Shown here one piece after another: positions 18,726 through 27,675 of a stretch of 41,674 bases of DNA; position 1 is the first letter of the stretch; the number at the start of each line of letters is the position of its first letter. Source of the stretch: Exilibacterium sp. GTDB lineage: Bacteria > Pseudomonadota > Gammaproteobacteria > Pseudomonadales > Cellvibrionaceae. The DNA is taken from NCBI GenBank assembly GCA_028280195.1, contig JANQMH010000139.1, positions 1-41,674 on the forward strand. The letters run 5' to 3'. Below the pieces are notes generated by a model. That model was not told where the DNA came from and did not search any database. It worked only from the letters and a program-made list of their open reading frames with translations. A program made the translations under genes and the position numbers.

Positions 18726-19436
18726 TTGAAGCATCTTGAAACACCCACCGGGCGACTGCAACGCAAGCTGTTTCGCAGAAATCGCGGGTCCATGTTACTG
18801 AGGTCGAGATTTGTACTGGCCAATTTTACTGGCGGTATACTTGACAGCGACAACAAGCAGCAGTTGAAAGGCGGGCGCTATGCCTTGCTGGGTTATATAC
18901 CAAAAGCCGGCAGGGGCGTGGAAGTCGGGGTATGGCGGGGTGATTTTTCCAGCGCCCTGTTAACCCACCTGAAGCCCGCGCTGCTGACTCTGGTGGACCC
19001 CTGGCAGATCTCCGAGGACGATAAGGTAGTCTTCCCCCGTTCTAAGGAATCCGGGCAGGCCATTGGGGTAGAGCAGAGTGCTATTGAAAACCAAGGGGAT
19101 GCCGATGAGCTCTATCAGTATGTTTGCGCACGCTTCTCACCGCACAGCAACGTCAAGATCATGCGATCGACTTCCGTAGAAGCTGCCGGGAGCGTCACCG
19201 ATCAATCCCTCGATTGGGCCTACATCGATGGATCACACTACTATGAGGACGTTCGGGCAGACCTGGAGAGCTGGCTGCCCAAGCTGAAAAGCAATGGCAT
19301 TTTATTTGGCGACGACTACTACTGGCGAGATCCCGAGGGCAACTACAGCGTAAAGAAAGCAGTGGATGAATTCATTTCCACCCACCGCCCGCAGACATGG
19401 GTCGTATTCAGGGGGCAGTTTCTGCTGCGATTTTAA
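18726..19436 (+). CDS. Class I SAM-dependent methyltransferase (Methyltransf_24 type)
   Basis: The 236-residue protein has a Rossmann-type methyltransferase core. Motif I is GVEVGVWRGDFSSALL (near residues 64-80). The acidic residue after strand 2 is in LTLVDPW, and the strand-4 region is LDWAYIDGSHYYEDVRADLE. A LKSNGILFGDDYYW segment follows. This pattern resembles the Methyltransf_24 group, often tied to sugar or glycan modification; the substrate is unknown. The start is TTG, supported by GAGGAG at 18711-18716. The N-terminus is basic. It stands alone and converges with msrB. It is less GC-rich than the flanking conserved genes, which suggests an accessory gene. Confidence 0.8.
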   Translation: MKHLETPTGRLQRKLFRRNRGSMLLRSRFVLANFTGGILDSDNKQQLKGGRYALLGYIPKAGRGVEVGVWRGDFSSALLTHLKPALLTLVDPWQISEDDKVVFPRSKESGQAIGVEQSAIENQGDADELYQYVCARFSPHSNVKIMRSTSVEAAGSVTDQSLDWAYIDGSHYYEDVRADLESWLPKLKSNGILFGDDYYWRDPEGNYSVKKAVDEFISTHRPQTWVVFRGQFLLRF

Positions 19437-19475
19437 CACAGCCGGCCCAGTCGCCAGCCGGCGACGGACCTGGGA

Positions 19476-20000
19476 CTACTCGCCATCCGGCACAAACGCC
19501 AGCGCCGCCGAGTTAATGCAGTAGCGCAGGCCCGTCGGTTCGGGTCCGTCCTCAAACACATGGCCCAGGTGCTCGCCACATTTCGACAACACTTCGATGC
19601 GCCGCATGCCCCAGCTGTAGTCCTTCTCCAGGATAATATTCTCCTTGTCAAACACTTCCCAAAAGCTCGGCCAGCCGGTGCCCGATTCAAACTTGTGCTC
19701 GGAGCGGAAAACCGGAATCCGGCAGCCGGCGCTGACATAAGTGCCCTTGCCTTTGTTGTTCAGCAGCTCACCGCTAAAGGCCCGTTCCGTGCCTTTCTTC
19801 CACAGAATCTTGTACTGTTGTTTAGTCAGCATTTGCTTCCAGGTTTGTTTGGGAATGGTCTCCAGCGCCTCGCCCCTGGCAATCAGCTGTTTTGCCGTAG
19901 CGGTGCTCATGGCCGCTTCGGAGGCCTGCAAATCATCACTGCAACCGGCGACCAGGCCGCAGCCGACCAGTAGAACCGCCAGTTTTGAAAAACAATTCAT
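19476..20000 (-). CDS. msrB: Peptide-methionine (R)-S-oxide reductase, lipoprotein MsrB
   Basis: MsrB reduces the R form of methionine sulfoxide in damaged proteins. The 174-residue protein begins with a lipoprotein signal whose lipobox LVAGC ends at Cys20, so it is probably anchored in the periplasm. Ser21-Asp22 after the cysteine hint at inner-membrane retention. The SelR domain spans about residues 52-172, with [19 protein letters not shown] and the catalytic Cys161 in RYCINSAAL. Two of the four zinc-binding cysteines are missing: Ser90 replaces the first Cys of the first CxxC (Cys93 kept), and Leu138 the first of the second (Cys141 kept). The common resolving Cys in SGCGWPSF is Thr here. 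It lies downstream of nit with a 76-base gap. Confidence 0.95.
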   Translation of the reverse strand: MNCFSKLAVLLVGCGLVAGCSDDLQASEAAMSTATAKQLIARGEALETIPKQTWKQMLTKQQYKILWKKGTERAFSGELLNNKGKGTYVSAGCRIPVFRSEHKFESGTGWPSFWEVFDKENIILEKDYSWGMRRIEVLSKCGEHLGHVFEDGPEPTGLRYCINSAALAFVPDGE

Positions 20001-20076
20001 GCACTTTTACCCGTATTAAACTGCTTTCAACCGCAGTGTTAGAAACCCCGACTGCGGATAAATTCCCGGCCCGGGG

Positions 20077-20919
20077 TCAAGTCACTGAAAAGCGCCGGTG
20101 TTTGTGCACCGGCATTTTGCCGCGCAACGCTGCCACCCGGTCAAAATCGATATCGGCAACCACCAAACCCTCACCTTGATGACGGTGGGCCAGCACCTGG
20201 CCCCAGGGGTCTACCACCAGGGAGTCGCCCCAGGTGCGGCGCTTGCTGTCGTGCTCGCCGCCCTGGCAGGCACCGGCCACATAACACAGGTTTTCGATCG
20301 CCCGCGCCTGCATCAGAATACGCCAGTGCGCCTCGCCGGTAACGTAGGTAAACGCCGACGGCACCACGATCAGCTGTGCGCCGTGCTCGGCCAGCAGGCG
20401 AAAGTACTCGGGAAAGCGCAGGTCGTAGCAGACCGCCAGCCCCAGCCTGCCCCAGGGTGTATCCACCAGGCCGGGCGCGCTGCCGGCGGCGAAGGTATCG
20501 GATTCGCGGTAGCGTCCCTGGCGATCGCCCACATCCACGTCGAACAGGTGTATCTTGTCGTAGCGACCCACCTCTTCACCGCGGGCATTGATCACCAAGC
20601 TGGCGGCGAAAACACGCCCGGCAGCCGGCGGCCGGCGCGTCACCCCATGCAATTCGGTGGTCGGCAGGGTGCCGCCCACAATCCACAGCCCGAAGCGCCG
20701 CGCACTGTGCTGCAGATAGCGGCGCAGAGGCCCGGCCGCATCGCTCTCGGCCTCGCCCACCTGGCGCAACTGTTTCTCGCCGAACAGGGCAAAGTTCTCC
20801 GGCAGCACCAACAGCTCTACGCCCTGATCGGCGGCGCTGGCAAGCAGTCGGTCGGCCGCGGCGAGGTTGTCTTCGACCACTGCAGTACTCACCATCTGGG
20901 CGGCGCCAATGCGCATCAT
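20077..20919 (-). CDS. Carbon-nitrogen hydrolase, Nit/deaminated-glutathione-amidase-like
   Basis: This is a nitrilase-superfamily amidase of 280 residues. The catalytic triad is visible: Glu41 in VLPENFALF, Lys122 in YDKIHLFDVD, and Cys164 in LAVCYDLRFPE. The GDRQGRYRES segment after the lysine motif is typical of the Nit1/NitFhit-like branch. Its eukaryotic members hydrolyse deaminated glutathione; the bacterial substrate is likely similar but not proven. The start overlaps the yhdP stop (ATGA), so it is translationally coupled to the mre-rng-yhdP unit. In Pseudomonas tldD comes next; here msrB follows instead. Confidence 0.93.
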   Translation of the reverse strand: MMRIGAAQMVSTAVVEDNLAAADRLLASAADQGVELLVLPENFALFGEKQLRQVGEAESDAAGPLRRYLQHSARRFGLWIVGGTLPTTELHGVTRRPPAAGRVFAASLVINARGEEVGRYDKIHLFDVDVGDRQGRYRESDTFAAGSAPGLVDTPWGRLGLAVCYDLRFPEYFRLLAEHGAQLIVVPSAFTYVTGEAHWRILMQARAIENLCYVAGACQGGEHDSKRRTWGDSLVVDPWGQVLAHRHQGEGLVVADIDFDRVAALRGKMPVHKHRRFSVT

Positions 20920-23900
20920 GTCGGCGCCTCGGCGGCGGCGGACTCAGTGTTCTGCGGCGCTGCCTCCTCCGCCGCCGGCGCCGGTTCATCGGTTTCAGTT
21001 TCCTTGAGCGTGTCCTCACCGGCACGCTTGGCCGCTTTGTCATCGAACAGGCGCTCGAATTCAAAGTCCGGGTCCACCCAGTCGCCGCTGATGCGGTAGC
21101 TGACACTGGCCACTTTATCCACCTGCTTCTTGAAAATCTTACTGGCCACATACACCCCGGTAGCGGCCGGCAGGCCGCCGGCCAGTGCCGCCAGCAGAGT
21201 CAGGTTGCCACCCACCGGCAGTGTCGCCACCAGCGTGGTGTCGAGCTGTTCGTGATCGAGGTCGATGGTGCCCGCCATCTGCAGTTTACTGGAGGGGGTT
21301 TTGACCTTGATCGGATCGATTAAATAAACGGAACCTTGATCGAACTGCATTTCGCCACTGATTTCGTCGTAGGCCATACCGTTTTTCAACAGATCGGAAA
21401 AATCCAGTTTCAGCCGCCGCGCCCAGGTGTCGAAATTAAACAGGCCGATCAGCCGCAACAGCGGATTGGCGCCGGTGCGGTTGTCGCTGACAAAGCGGCC
21501 CTTCTTCGCGCGCATGTCCAACTTGCCGCTGAGCGCGCGGGTGCCCACTGCAGCCGGCGAACCCGGCCAGCTCAGGTTGGCTTCGAAAGCGGCGCTCTCG
21601 CTTTCGATCAGTTTCGGCTGCCCCCACTGCTGCAGGACATCGCCGAGGTCGGCGGCCGTTATACGCCCGCTGAACTCGGTCATCACGGCGTTGTCGCGGC
21701 GCTGCCAGGTCAGGCGGGCACCGCTGTTCTCTTCGATGCCTTGAATACTCGCCCCCTTGACGCTGCCGCGCAGGTCGCGCACCACCACACCGGCCTCGAC
21801 CGGCCTGACTAAAAACGACCAGGCGCCATAGTTATCGTCGCCCACGCTCAACTCCCGGGTGGAAAAATCGAGGGCGATAATATCTTCAAAGTTCCAGTCC
21901 GCCAGCGGGTCCTGCGGCGCGGTTTCAATGGCCTCCGGCGTTTCAGCCTCGGCCTCCGCCGCCGGCAGGCGCAGGTAGTCCAGTTCCAGTTGCAGGGGGC
22001 GGGTGTCGCTGTCGTACCAGTCCAGTTCACCCGCCAGCATCGGGTTTTGCAGCTGCAGGCGCCAGCTTTGGTCGAGGCGCTCACCGCGCACCTGCAGGGC
22101 CTCGAGCTCCAGGTCGGAGACAGCCAGCTTGCCGAAATTCAGGTCCAGCACCGTGGTCAGCCCGGGCACCTGCGACGCCGATGTCGAAGCGCCGCTGTCG
22201 CCGGCATCGGCTTTTGCAGCGGCGGCAATTTGTGCTTCATAGGACTCGTAGCGCTGCATGACCTCGGCCCATTCATCCAGCACCAACTGCTCGACCCGGC
22301 CCGTCAACGCCAGCCGGCCGGTAGCCGGCAGCAGCGGCCGGCCGCCGAGCGATACCGCGCCTTTTTGTACCACACCCTCGGTTTCCTCGAACAGGCCGTG
22401 AGCCAGATCGCCGTAGCGTACATCGAACTGCTGTTGCCCGGCGCGCAGCGGCACCCGCACCTGCAGCGGGCGCGGCAGCTCGGCGGTTTTGCCGTAGGGA
22501 GCGGGCAGGTCTACCGCCACGCCGCGCATATCGGAACTGAGGTTGAACAGCCCGGTGTGGTCCTCGCCGGCGGCGCGCGAGGGGATGCGCAGTTGCGCCC
22601 GGTAGGGCAGGTCGCCACGGGTAAACAGCACTTCCGGCCGCCGGGTCCAGCGCGCCAGTGTGCCGGTATCGACAGCGCCCTGCAGCGATACCAGTGTATC
22701 GCGCCCGCCGGCGCGGTTGGCGGGGCTGGTGATGGCAACGCTGACCGGCCTCGACCACAGCGCGGCATTTATCTTCTGTGCGCTCAGACCCTCTGTCGAC
22801 GAATAGTTGAGGCGCCCCTGTAACTTTTCAAAACTCAGGTCCAGGTCGTCCATGGTCAACTCGGTATCGGCCAGATCCACCCGCACCTGATGTAACTCGC
22901 CGGGCTCATCGGCAACCAGCGGCAGCGACAGGGTAATATCCGCCCGCATCCGGCCGCGCATGCGCCAGCGATCGAAACTGTCGCCGAGATGGCGTCGCAG
23001 CTGGCCCTCGCGCAGCAGGCGCAGGCCGTCGCCGGCATCACCGCTCAGGGTACCCTTCACACCCAGCAGACTGCCCTGCCCCATGGGATTGGGGGCGACG
23101 GCAACCAGAGTCGGCCCCAGCCGCGCGCCCAGCAGACTGGCACCGGCAACGCTGACATCCACCTCGCCGTCATTCATGTTCACTACCGCGTCGACCTCAG
23201 CCAGCGGCGGCCACTCCGCATGGTAGTTCAGAGAGGCATTGTCGATATCCAGGTACAACTGCATGGCCCTGCCGGCGCTGTTGTCCCTGGCCAGCGAGCC
23301 GTTGTAGATAAATCCGCCCTCGGCAACCCGGCCTTTATCCAGCGCGCGGTCGAGCCAGGCGCGCAGCGACTCGGCGGCCAGGAAAGGAACATATTTCTTG
23401 TGGTATTTGACCTCGCTGTCCTGCAGGCCAATGGACAGCGACATGTGGGAATCGGCGCTGCCCTTCTCCCAGGGCAGAAAGATATGGAAGTAGCCGTTGA
23501 CCAAGCCGTCCTCGCCGCGCATGCTGAGCGGGCCGCTGTTGATGTAAATGCTGTTTTGTTCGGGCCGCAATTGCCAGGCCACCTGCCCGTGTGCACTGCG
23601 ATAGCGCATCGGCTCAGCGTATACGGTGGTGTAGTGCATGGCAAAACCCTCGCGGCTGTCGAGTTCAACCACACCGCCAACGACACCGCCACGCCTGCCG
23701 GCCTCGACATAACCGTCGACACTTTCCAGCGCCGGAGCCCCCTGCCAGGCCTCGACGAAAACTTTTTCCACATTGGTTCTGAGGGTGAAATCCGGCTTCT
23801 CGCCGGCCAGGTCGAGCAGCAACTGGGTGTTGTGCAAGGTCCCGCGGGGATTGAGTGTATTCAGCACCTCGCCCAGGCGGCCTTTTATATGGCCGTGGTC

Positions 23901-25010
23901 GGCGGCCAGTGCCAGCCAGTCGGATAAAACCAGCCTGTCGGTATGCACACTCAGGGGCTGGCCGGGGCTGTCTTTGACCACCAGGTTGAAATTCGGCGAG
24001 CGGCTGCCGGGCCAGGCCAGCTGCGCATCCTGCAGCGCCAGGTGCCAGCCGGCCGCCGGCATCCAGCGGCCGGTCACGGCGCTGGACAGGTGCTGCGGCA
24101 GGCCGCTGGCGGCGCCGTCGTCGGACTGCTCCCAGGGCAGGCCGTCGATATTGATTAAACCCTGCAGATTGTAACCGCCGCCGCCGGCCGATGAGATCCA
24201 CACCTCCAGGTCCACCGTGCTGTCCTCGCGCCACTGGCCGTCGGGCAGGTTTTTCCAGCCCGCACCGGCCACCGCCGCCAGCGGTTTTTCCAGCGGAAAG
24301 CGCTGCAGTTTGAGATAGCCCCGGGCCTCGAAACTGTCGCGCTGGCGCGGGTCGCCGTGCCCCTCGAGTACCAGTTGCAGGGCATCGGTCTGCTCCTCCA
24401 GGCTCAGGCGCGTGGTCAGGCGATGAAAGGTCTGGGTGTTTTCCAACAGGATAAACGGCACCTGAACCGCGGTTTTATGGCCGGTGCGAAACTCGAACTG
24501 CAGATTGGCCTGATTGATCTCGATATGGCGGCCGAACAGAAAGACATCCAGCGGATCATCGATGGTCACCGCTGCCGAGCCATCGCTGGCGGCAGTGGTT
24601 TGCGGCAGGCCCACCACCCGCCACTGGCCGCTTTCGTCCTGAATGAAGGACGCTTCTATTTCCGAGAACAGCGCCCGCCGCCAGGCCAGATCCCACTGCA
24701 GCAGCGACTGCAGCAGGCCCAGTTCGGCGGTCACCTCCTCGATGGCGAGTATGGGGGTATCGTCGTGATTGCTGAGCCTGAGCCCGGCAATGCGCAATTG
24801 CGGCTGCAGGCCGCTCCAGTGGGCGTGCAGCGTGTCGATGGAGACCCTCACTCCCAGGGTTTGCGAAAGATAGCGGCTGAGAGCCTCGCGGTGGTCGCCG
24901 ATCAGTGGCGTGAACTCGCGCCCCAGCTGCACCAGCACCGCAGTCACAATCAGCAGCACCGCAAAAGCGCGCCAAAAGTTCCTTACCAGAATGCGGATGT
25001 ACCTAGACAT
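20916..25010 (-). CDS. yhdP: AsmA-like envelope protein YhdP
   Basis: YhdP is a very large inner-membrane-anchored periplasmic protein of the AsmA-like bridge family. With TamB and YdbH it supports phospholipid transport to the outer membrane. From the ATG at 25010 it has 1364 residues; a TTG at 25031 is less likely. One N-terminal membrane helix (about residues 8-27) precedes the long repeated beta-strand groove (DUF3971 region). The AsmA-like C-terminal domain contains the LLAALAGGLPAATGVYVASKIF segment split over about 1290-1315, and a Glu/Ala-rich tail follows. It follows rng after a 73-base gap and overlaps the amidase gene. Confidence 0.95.
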   Translation of the reverse strand: MSRYIRILVRNFWRAFAVLLIVTAVLVQLGREFTPLIGDHREALSRYLSQTLGVRVSIDTLHAHWSGLQPQLRIAGLRLSNHDDTPILAIEEVTAELGLLQSLLQWDLAWRRALFSEIEASFIQDESGQWRVVGLPQTTAASDGSAAVTIDDPLDVFLFGRHIEINQANLQFEFRTGHKTAVQVPFILLENTQTFHRLTTRLSLEEQTDALQLVLEGHGDPRQRDSFEARGYLKLQRFPLEKPLAAVAGAGWKNLPDGQWREDSTVDLEVWISSAGGGGYNLQGLINIDGLPWEQSDDGAASGLPQHLSSAVTGRWMPAAGWHLALQDAQLAWPGSRSPNFNLVVKDSPGQPLSVHTDRLVLSDWLALAADHGHIKGRLGEVLNTLNPRGTLHNTQLLLDLAGEKPDFTLRTNVEKVFVEAWQGAPALESVDGYVEAGRRGGVVGGVVELDSREGFAMHYTTVYAEPMRYRSAHGQVAWQLRPEQNSIYINSGPLSMRGEDGLVNGYFHIFLPWEKGSADSHMSLSIGLQDSEVKYHKKYVPFLAAESLRAWLDRALDKGRVAEGGFIYNGSLARDNSAGRAMQLYLDIDNASLNYHAEWPPLAEVDAVVNMNDGEVDVSVAGASLLGARLGPTLVAVAPNPMGQGSLLGVKGTLSGDAGDGLRLLREGQLRRHLGDSFDRWRMRGRMRADITLSLPLVADEPGELHQVRVDLADTELTMDDLDLSFEKLQGRLNYSSTEGLSAQKINAALWSRPVSVAITSPANRAGGRDTLVSLQGAVDTGTLARWTRRPEVLFTRGDLPYRAQLRIPSRAAGEDHTGLFNLSSDMRGVAVDLPAPYGKTAELPRPLQVRVPLRAGQQQFDVRYGDLAHGLFEETEGVVQKGAVSLGGRPLLPATGRLALTGRVEQLVLDEWAEVMQRYESYEAQIAAAAKADAGDSGASTSASQVPGLTTVLDLNFGKLAVSDLELEALQVRGERLDQSWRLQLQNPMLAGELDWYDSDTRPLQLELDYLRLPAAEAEAETPEAIETAPQDPLADWNFEDIIALDFSTRELSVGDDNYGAWSFLVRPVEAGVVVRDLRGSVKGASIQGIEENSGARLTWQRRDNAVMTEFSGRITAADLGDVLQQWGQPKLIESESAAFEANLSWPGSPAAVGTRALSGKLDMRAKKGRFVSDNRTGANPLLRLIGLFNFDTWARRLKLDFSDLLKNGMAYDEISGEMQFDQGSVYLIDPIKVKTPSSKLQMAGTIDLDHEQLDTTLVATLPVGGNLTLLAALAGGLPAATGVYVASKIFKKQVDKVASVSYRISGDWVDPDFEFERLFDDKAAKRAGEDTLKETETDEPAPAAEEAAPQNTESAAAEAPT

Positions 25011-25083
25011 AGACCCGGCCCGAAACTCCAAAAGCCATTGTTTTGATCACTCATTCCCACCAGCTACTGACAACTATATAGAC

Positions 25084-26562
25084 TTAGACGAGAATAATGT
25101 CGTATTGCTCCTGACTATAAATAGATTCCACCTGAAATTGGATCGGGCGGCCAATAAATTCTTCCAAATCTGCGACATTGGCCGATTCTTCATCAAGCAG
25201 CCGGTCGATCACCGTCTGCGAGGCCAGCACCAGAAACTTTTCATTGTCATAAGTGCGCGCCTCGCGCAGGATTTCCCGGAATACCTCGTAACAGACCGTC
25301 TCGGAGGATTTGAGCGTACCGCGCCCGGCGCACACCGGGCAGGGCTCACACATGACCTGCAGCAGCGATTCGCGGGTACGCTTGCGGGTCATCTCCACCA
25401 GGCCCAGCTCCGAGACACCGGTAATACTGGTTTTGGCGTGGTCCCGCTCCATCATTTTCTCCAGGGTGCGCAATACCTGGCGCCGGTGTTCCGGGTCGCC
25501 CATATCGATAAAATCGATAATGATCATGCCGCCCAGGTTGCGCAGCCGCAGCTGCCGGGCAATAGCGGTCGCCGCCTCCAGGTTGGTCTTGAAAATGGTC
25601 TCTTCCAGATTGCGGTGACCGACGAAAGCGCCGGTATTGACGTCGATGGTAGACATGGCCTCGGTCTGCTCGATAATCAGGTAACCGCCGGATTTCAGCG
25701 GTACCTTGACCTCCAGCGCCCGCTGAATCTCATCCTCGACACCATAGAGGTCGAACAGCGGGCGCTCCCCCGGGTAGTGCTCGATACGGTCGCAGATTTC
25801 CGGCGCGTAAAGCCGCGCGAAATCGCGCATTTTGCCATGGGCCTCGCGCGAGTCGATTCTTACTTTCTCGATATGGGGTTTGACCAGATCGCGCAGTGTA
25901 CGCATAAACAGCGGCAGATCCTGGAGAATCACCATCGGCTCGCTGGCGCCCTGGATGGTCTTGTCGAGATCTGCCCAAAGTTTGAATAAAAAAGGAATGT
26001 CGGCGCGCAGCTCATCTTCGCTGGCACCTTCGGCCACGGTACGCACGATAAAGCCGCCGCTGTACTCCGGCTGCAGATCGGCCACGGCCCGCTGCACCAG
26101 GGCTTTCAGCCGCTCCCGTTCCGACTCGTCTTCGATACGGGTGGAAACACCGATATGACGGGTGTAGGGCATATAGACGAGATAGCGGGCGGATACCGAC
26201 AGGTGGGTAGTCAGGCGCGCGCCCTTGGTGCCGATCGGGTCTTTGGTGACCTGTACCACCAGCGCTTGCCCCTCGCGCACCAGCGAGCGAATATCCTCCA
26301 CATCGGCACTGCGGTCTTCCATACCGTTTTCATCCAGCGGTGCGATATCGGCGGCGTGAATAAAGCCGGCGCGCTCCAGCCCTATCTCCACAAATGCCGC
26401 CTGCATGCCCGGCAGCACCCGCACCACCCTGCCGTGATAGATATTGCCGACGAAGCCCTTGCGCTGGGTGCGCTCGATGTAAACCTCTTGCAGCACGCCG
26501 TTTTCCACCAGCGCCGCGCGGGTTTCAGTGGGTGACACATTGATCAGTATTTCTTCGCTCAT
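25084..26562 (-). CDS. rng: Ribonuclease G
   Basis: RNase G is an endoribonuclease that matures the 5' end of 16S rRNA and degrades some mRNAs. The ATG at 26562 with GGAGA upstream gives 492 residues, close to the 489 of E. coli. The S1 RNA-binding domain lies at about 35-125 (GNIYHGRVVRVLPGMQAAFV). The catalytic magnesium aspartates are in TIDVNTGAFVG and IIIDFIDM, and the zinc-link cysteines in CEPCPVCAGRG. The protein lacks the long C-terminal scaffold of RNase E. It follows maf by 22 bases in the mreBCD-maf-rng order. Confidence 0.97.
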   Translation of the reverse strand: MSEEILINVSPTETRAALVENGVLQEVYIERTQRKGFVGNIYHGRVVRVLPGMQAAFVEIGLERAGFIHAADIAPLDENGMEDRSADVEDIRSLVREGQALVVQVTKDPIGTKGARLTTHLSVSARYLVYMPYTRHIGVSTRIEDESERERLKALVQRAVADLQPEYSGGFIVRTVAEGASEDELRADIPFLFKLWADLDKTIQGASEPMVILQDLPLFMRTLRDLVKPHIEKVRIDSREAHGKMRDFARLYAPEICDRIEHYPGERPLFDLYGVEDEIQRALEVKVPLKSGGYLIIEQTEAMSTIDVNTGAFVGHRNLEETIFKTNLEAATAIARQLRLRNLGGMIIIDFIDMGDPEHRRQVLRTLEKMMERDHAKTSITGVSELGLVEMTRKRTRESLLQVMCEPCPVCAGRGTLKSSETVCYEVFREILREARTYDNEKFLVLASQTVIDRLLDEESANVADLEEFIGRPIQFQVESIYSQEQYDIILV

Positions 26563-26584
26563 AAATCTGGCTCTCCGCAGCCGC

Positions 26585-27181
26585 TCAATCCCGCTGCCAG
26601 CAGGGCAGTTCAAACTCCTGCCGGAAATCCTGCAGTAAGCGCCAGGTCTGCTCGATGGGCAGTCCCACCACGCCGCTGTAGCTGCCGCGAATGGACTCTA
26701 CAAACACCGCGCCAAACCCCTGGATGGCGTAGGCGCCGGCCTTGTCACGGGGTTCGCCGGTGCGCCAGTAGGCGCGGCACTCGGACTCCTGCAAAGGTCT
26801 GAACTGTACCTCAGTAACCGCCAGGCGGGTACGCTGGCGCGCGGGCGAATACAGCGAAACCGCGCTCATTACCCGGTGGCGGCGTCCGGAAAGACGCATC
26901 AGCATGGCGATCGCATCGGCCTCGTCCACAGGCTTCTCCAACACATGCCGATCGCATACCACGATCGTATCGGCGCCGAGGGTGGGGGCACGGGTCCTGC
27001 TGCCGCCGGCCCGGGCCTTGTCAGCCGCCAGGCGCTGGACATAAGCCTCGGGCAACTCATGCGGGCCGCGGACTTCCGCCACATCCACCTCCAGCACCTG
27101 AAAGGGGACGCCAATCTGGCGCAAAAGTTCACGCCTGCGGGGAGATTTGGAGGCCAGATACAGCAGTGGAGCAGGCGCCAT
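26585..27181 (-). CDS. maf: Maf nucleotide pyrophosphatase (YhdE type)
   Basis: Maf proteins hydrolyse non-canonical or excess nucleoside triphosphates; the YhdE group acts on dTTP and UTP. The start at 27181 gives 198 residues and the family N-terminus LLYLASKSPRRRELL. The catalytic aspartate is in GADTIVV, and the later AYAIQGFGAVFVESIRGSYSGVVGLP stretch, read in two parts, completes the active site. Upstream in-frame sequence to 27373 overlaps mreD and is not part of the gene. It begins 2 bases after the mreD stop. Confidence 0.95.
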   Translation of the reverse strand: MAPAPLLYLASKSPRRRELLRQIGVPFQVLEVDVAEVRGPHELPEAYVQRLAADKARAGGSRTRAPTLGADTIVVCDRHVLEKPVDEADAIAMLMRLSGRRHRVMSAVSLYSPARQRTRLAVTEVQFRPLQESECRAYWRTGEPRDKAGAYAIQGFGAVFVESIRGSYSGVVGLPIEQTWRLLQDFRQEFELPCWQRD

Positions 27182-27183
27182 GA

Positions 27184-27672
27184 TCAAGCCACGCGGTAGG
27201 CCGTGCGCAGGCGCTCGAACAGCAGTATGGCCACCGGCCACAGCAGCGCGCTCATAAATGCCGGCGACAGAAACAGCAGCGGCGGGGCCGAATAACCGAG
27301 CAGGCTGTGCACCCAGTTGCCGAACAACTGGTGGATACCGACCAGTACGAACACCCAGGCCGACTGCTGCCATACCGCATAACTGCGAATGCGCTGGTAG
27401 GAAAGCTGGCAGACATAGGCCACCAGCACCAGCGCCAGGGCGTGCTCACCCAGTACCACACCCTCGATGACATCCTGCAATATGCCCACGCACCAGGCCA
27501 GGCCGGCGCCAAACTGCTGCGGCATCACGGTAATCCAGTAAATCACCAGTATGGCAATGAACTCGGGCCGCAGCCAGCGCCACTCCACCGGCAGGGGGAA
27601 CACCGCCAGCACGAAGCCCAGCAGAAAGAGCACCGCGATAAGCCAGCGATTGTGACCGCGGGCGCCTTCCAT
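27184..27672 (-). CDS. mreD: Rod shape-determining protein MreD
   Basis: MreD is a small inner-membrane member of the elongasome, acting with MreC, RodA and PBP2. The 162-residue protein has about five hydrophobic helices. It includes the conserved N-terminal WLIAVLFLLGFVLAVFPLP segment and GILQDVIEGVVLGEHAL, which matches the G-x-x-x-D region of the family. It starts 3 bases after the mreC stop and ends 2 bases before maf. Confidence 0.95.
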   Translation of the reverse strand: MEGARGHNRWLIAVLFLLGFVLAVFPLPVEWRWLRPEFIAILVIYWITVMPQQFGAGLAWCVGILQDVIEGVVLGEHALALVLVAYVCQLSYQRIRSYAVWQQSAWVFVLVGIHQLFGNWVHSLLGYSAPPLLFLSPAFMSALLWPVAILLFERLRTAYRVA

Positions 27673-27675
27673 AAA

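Noticed and set aside
19450-19465. GTCGCC/GGCGAC hairpin between the methyltransferase and msrB genes as a terminator
   Set aside because: The stem is only 6 bp and no T run follows on either strand, so I cannot support it.
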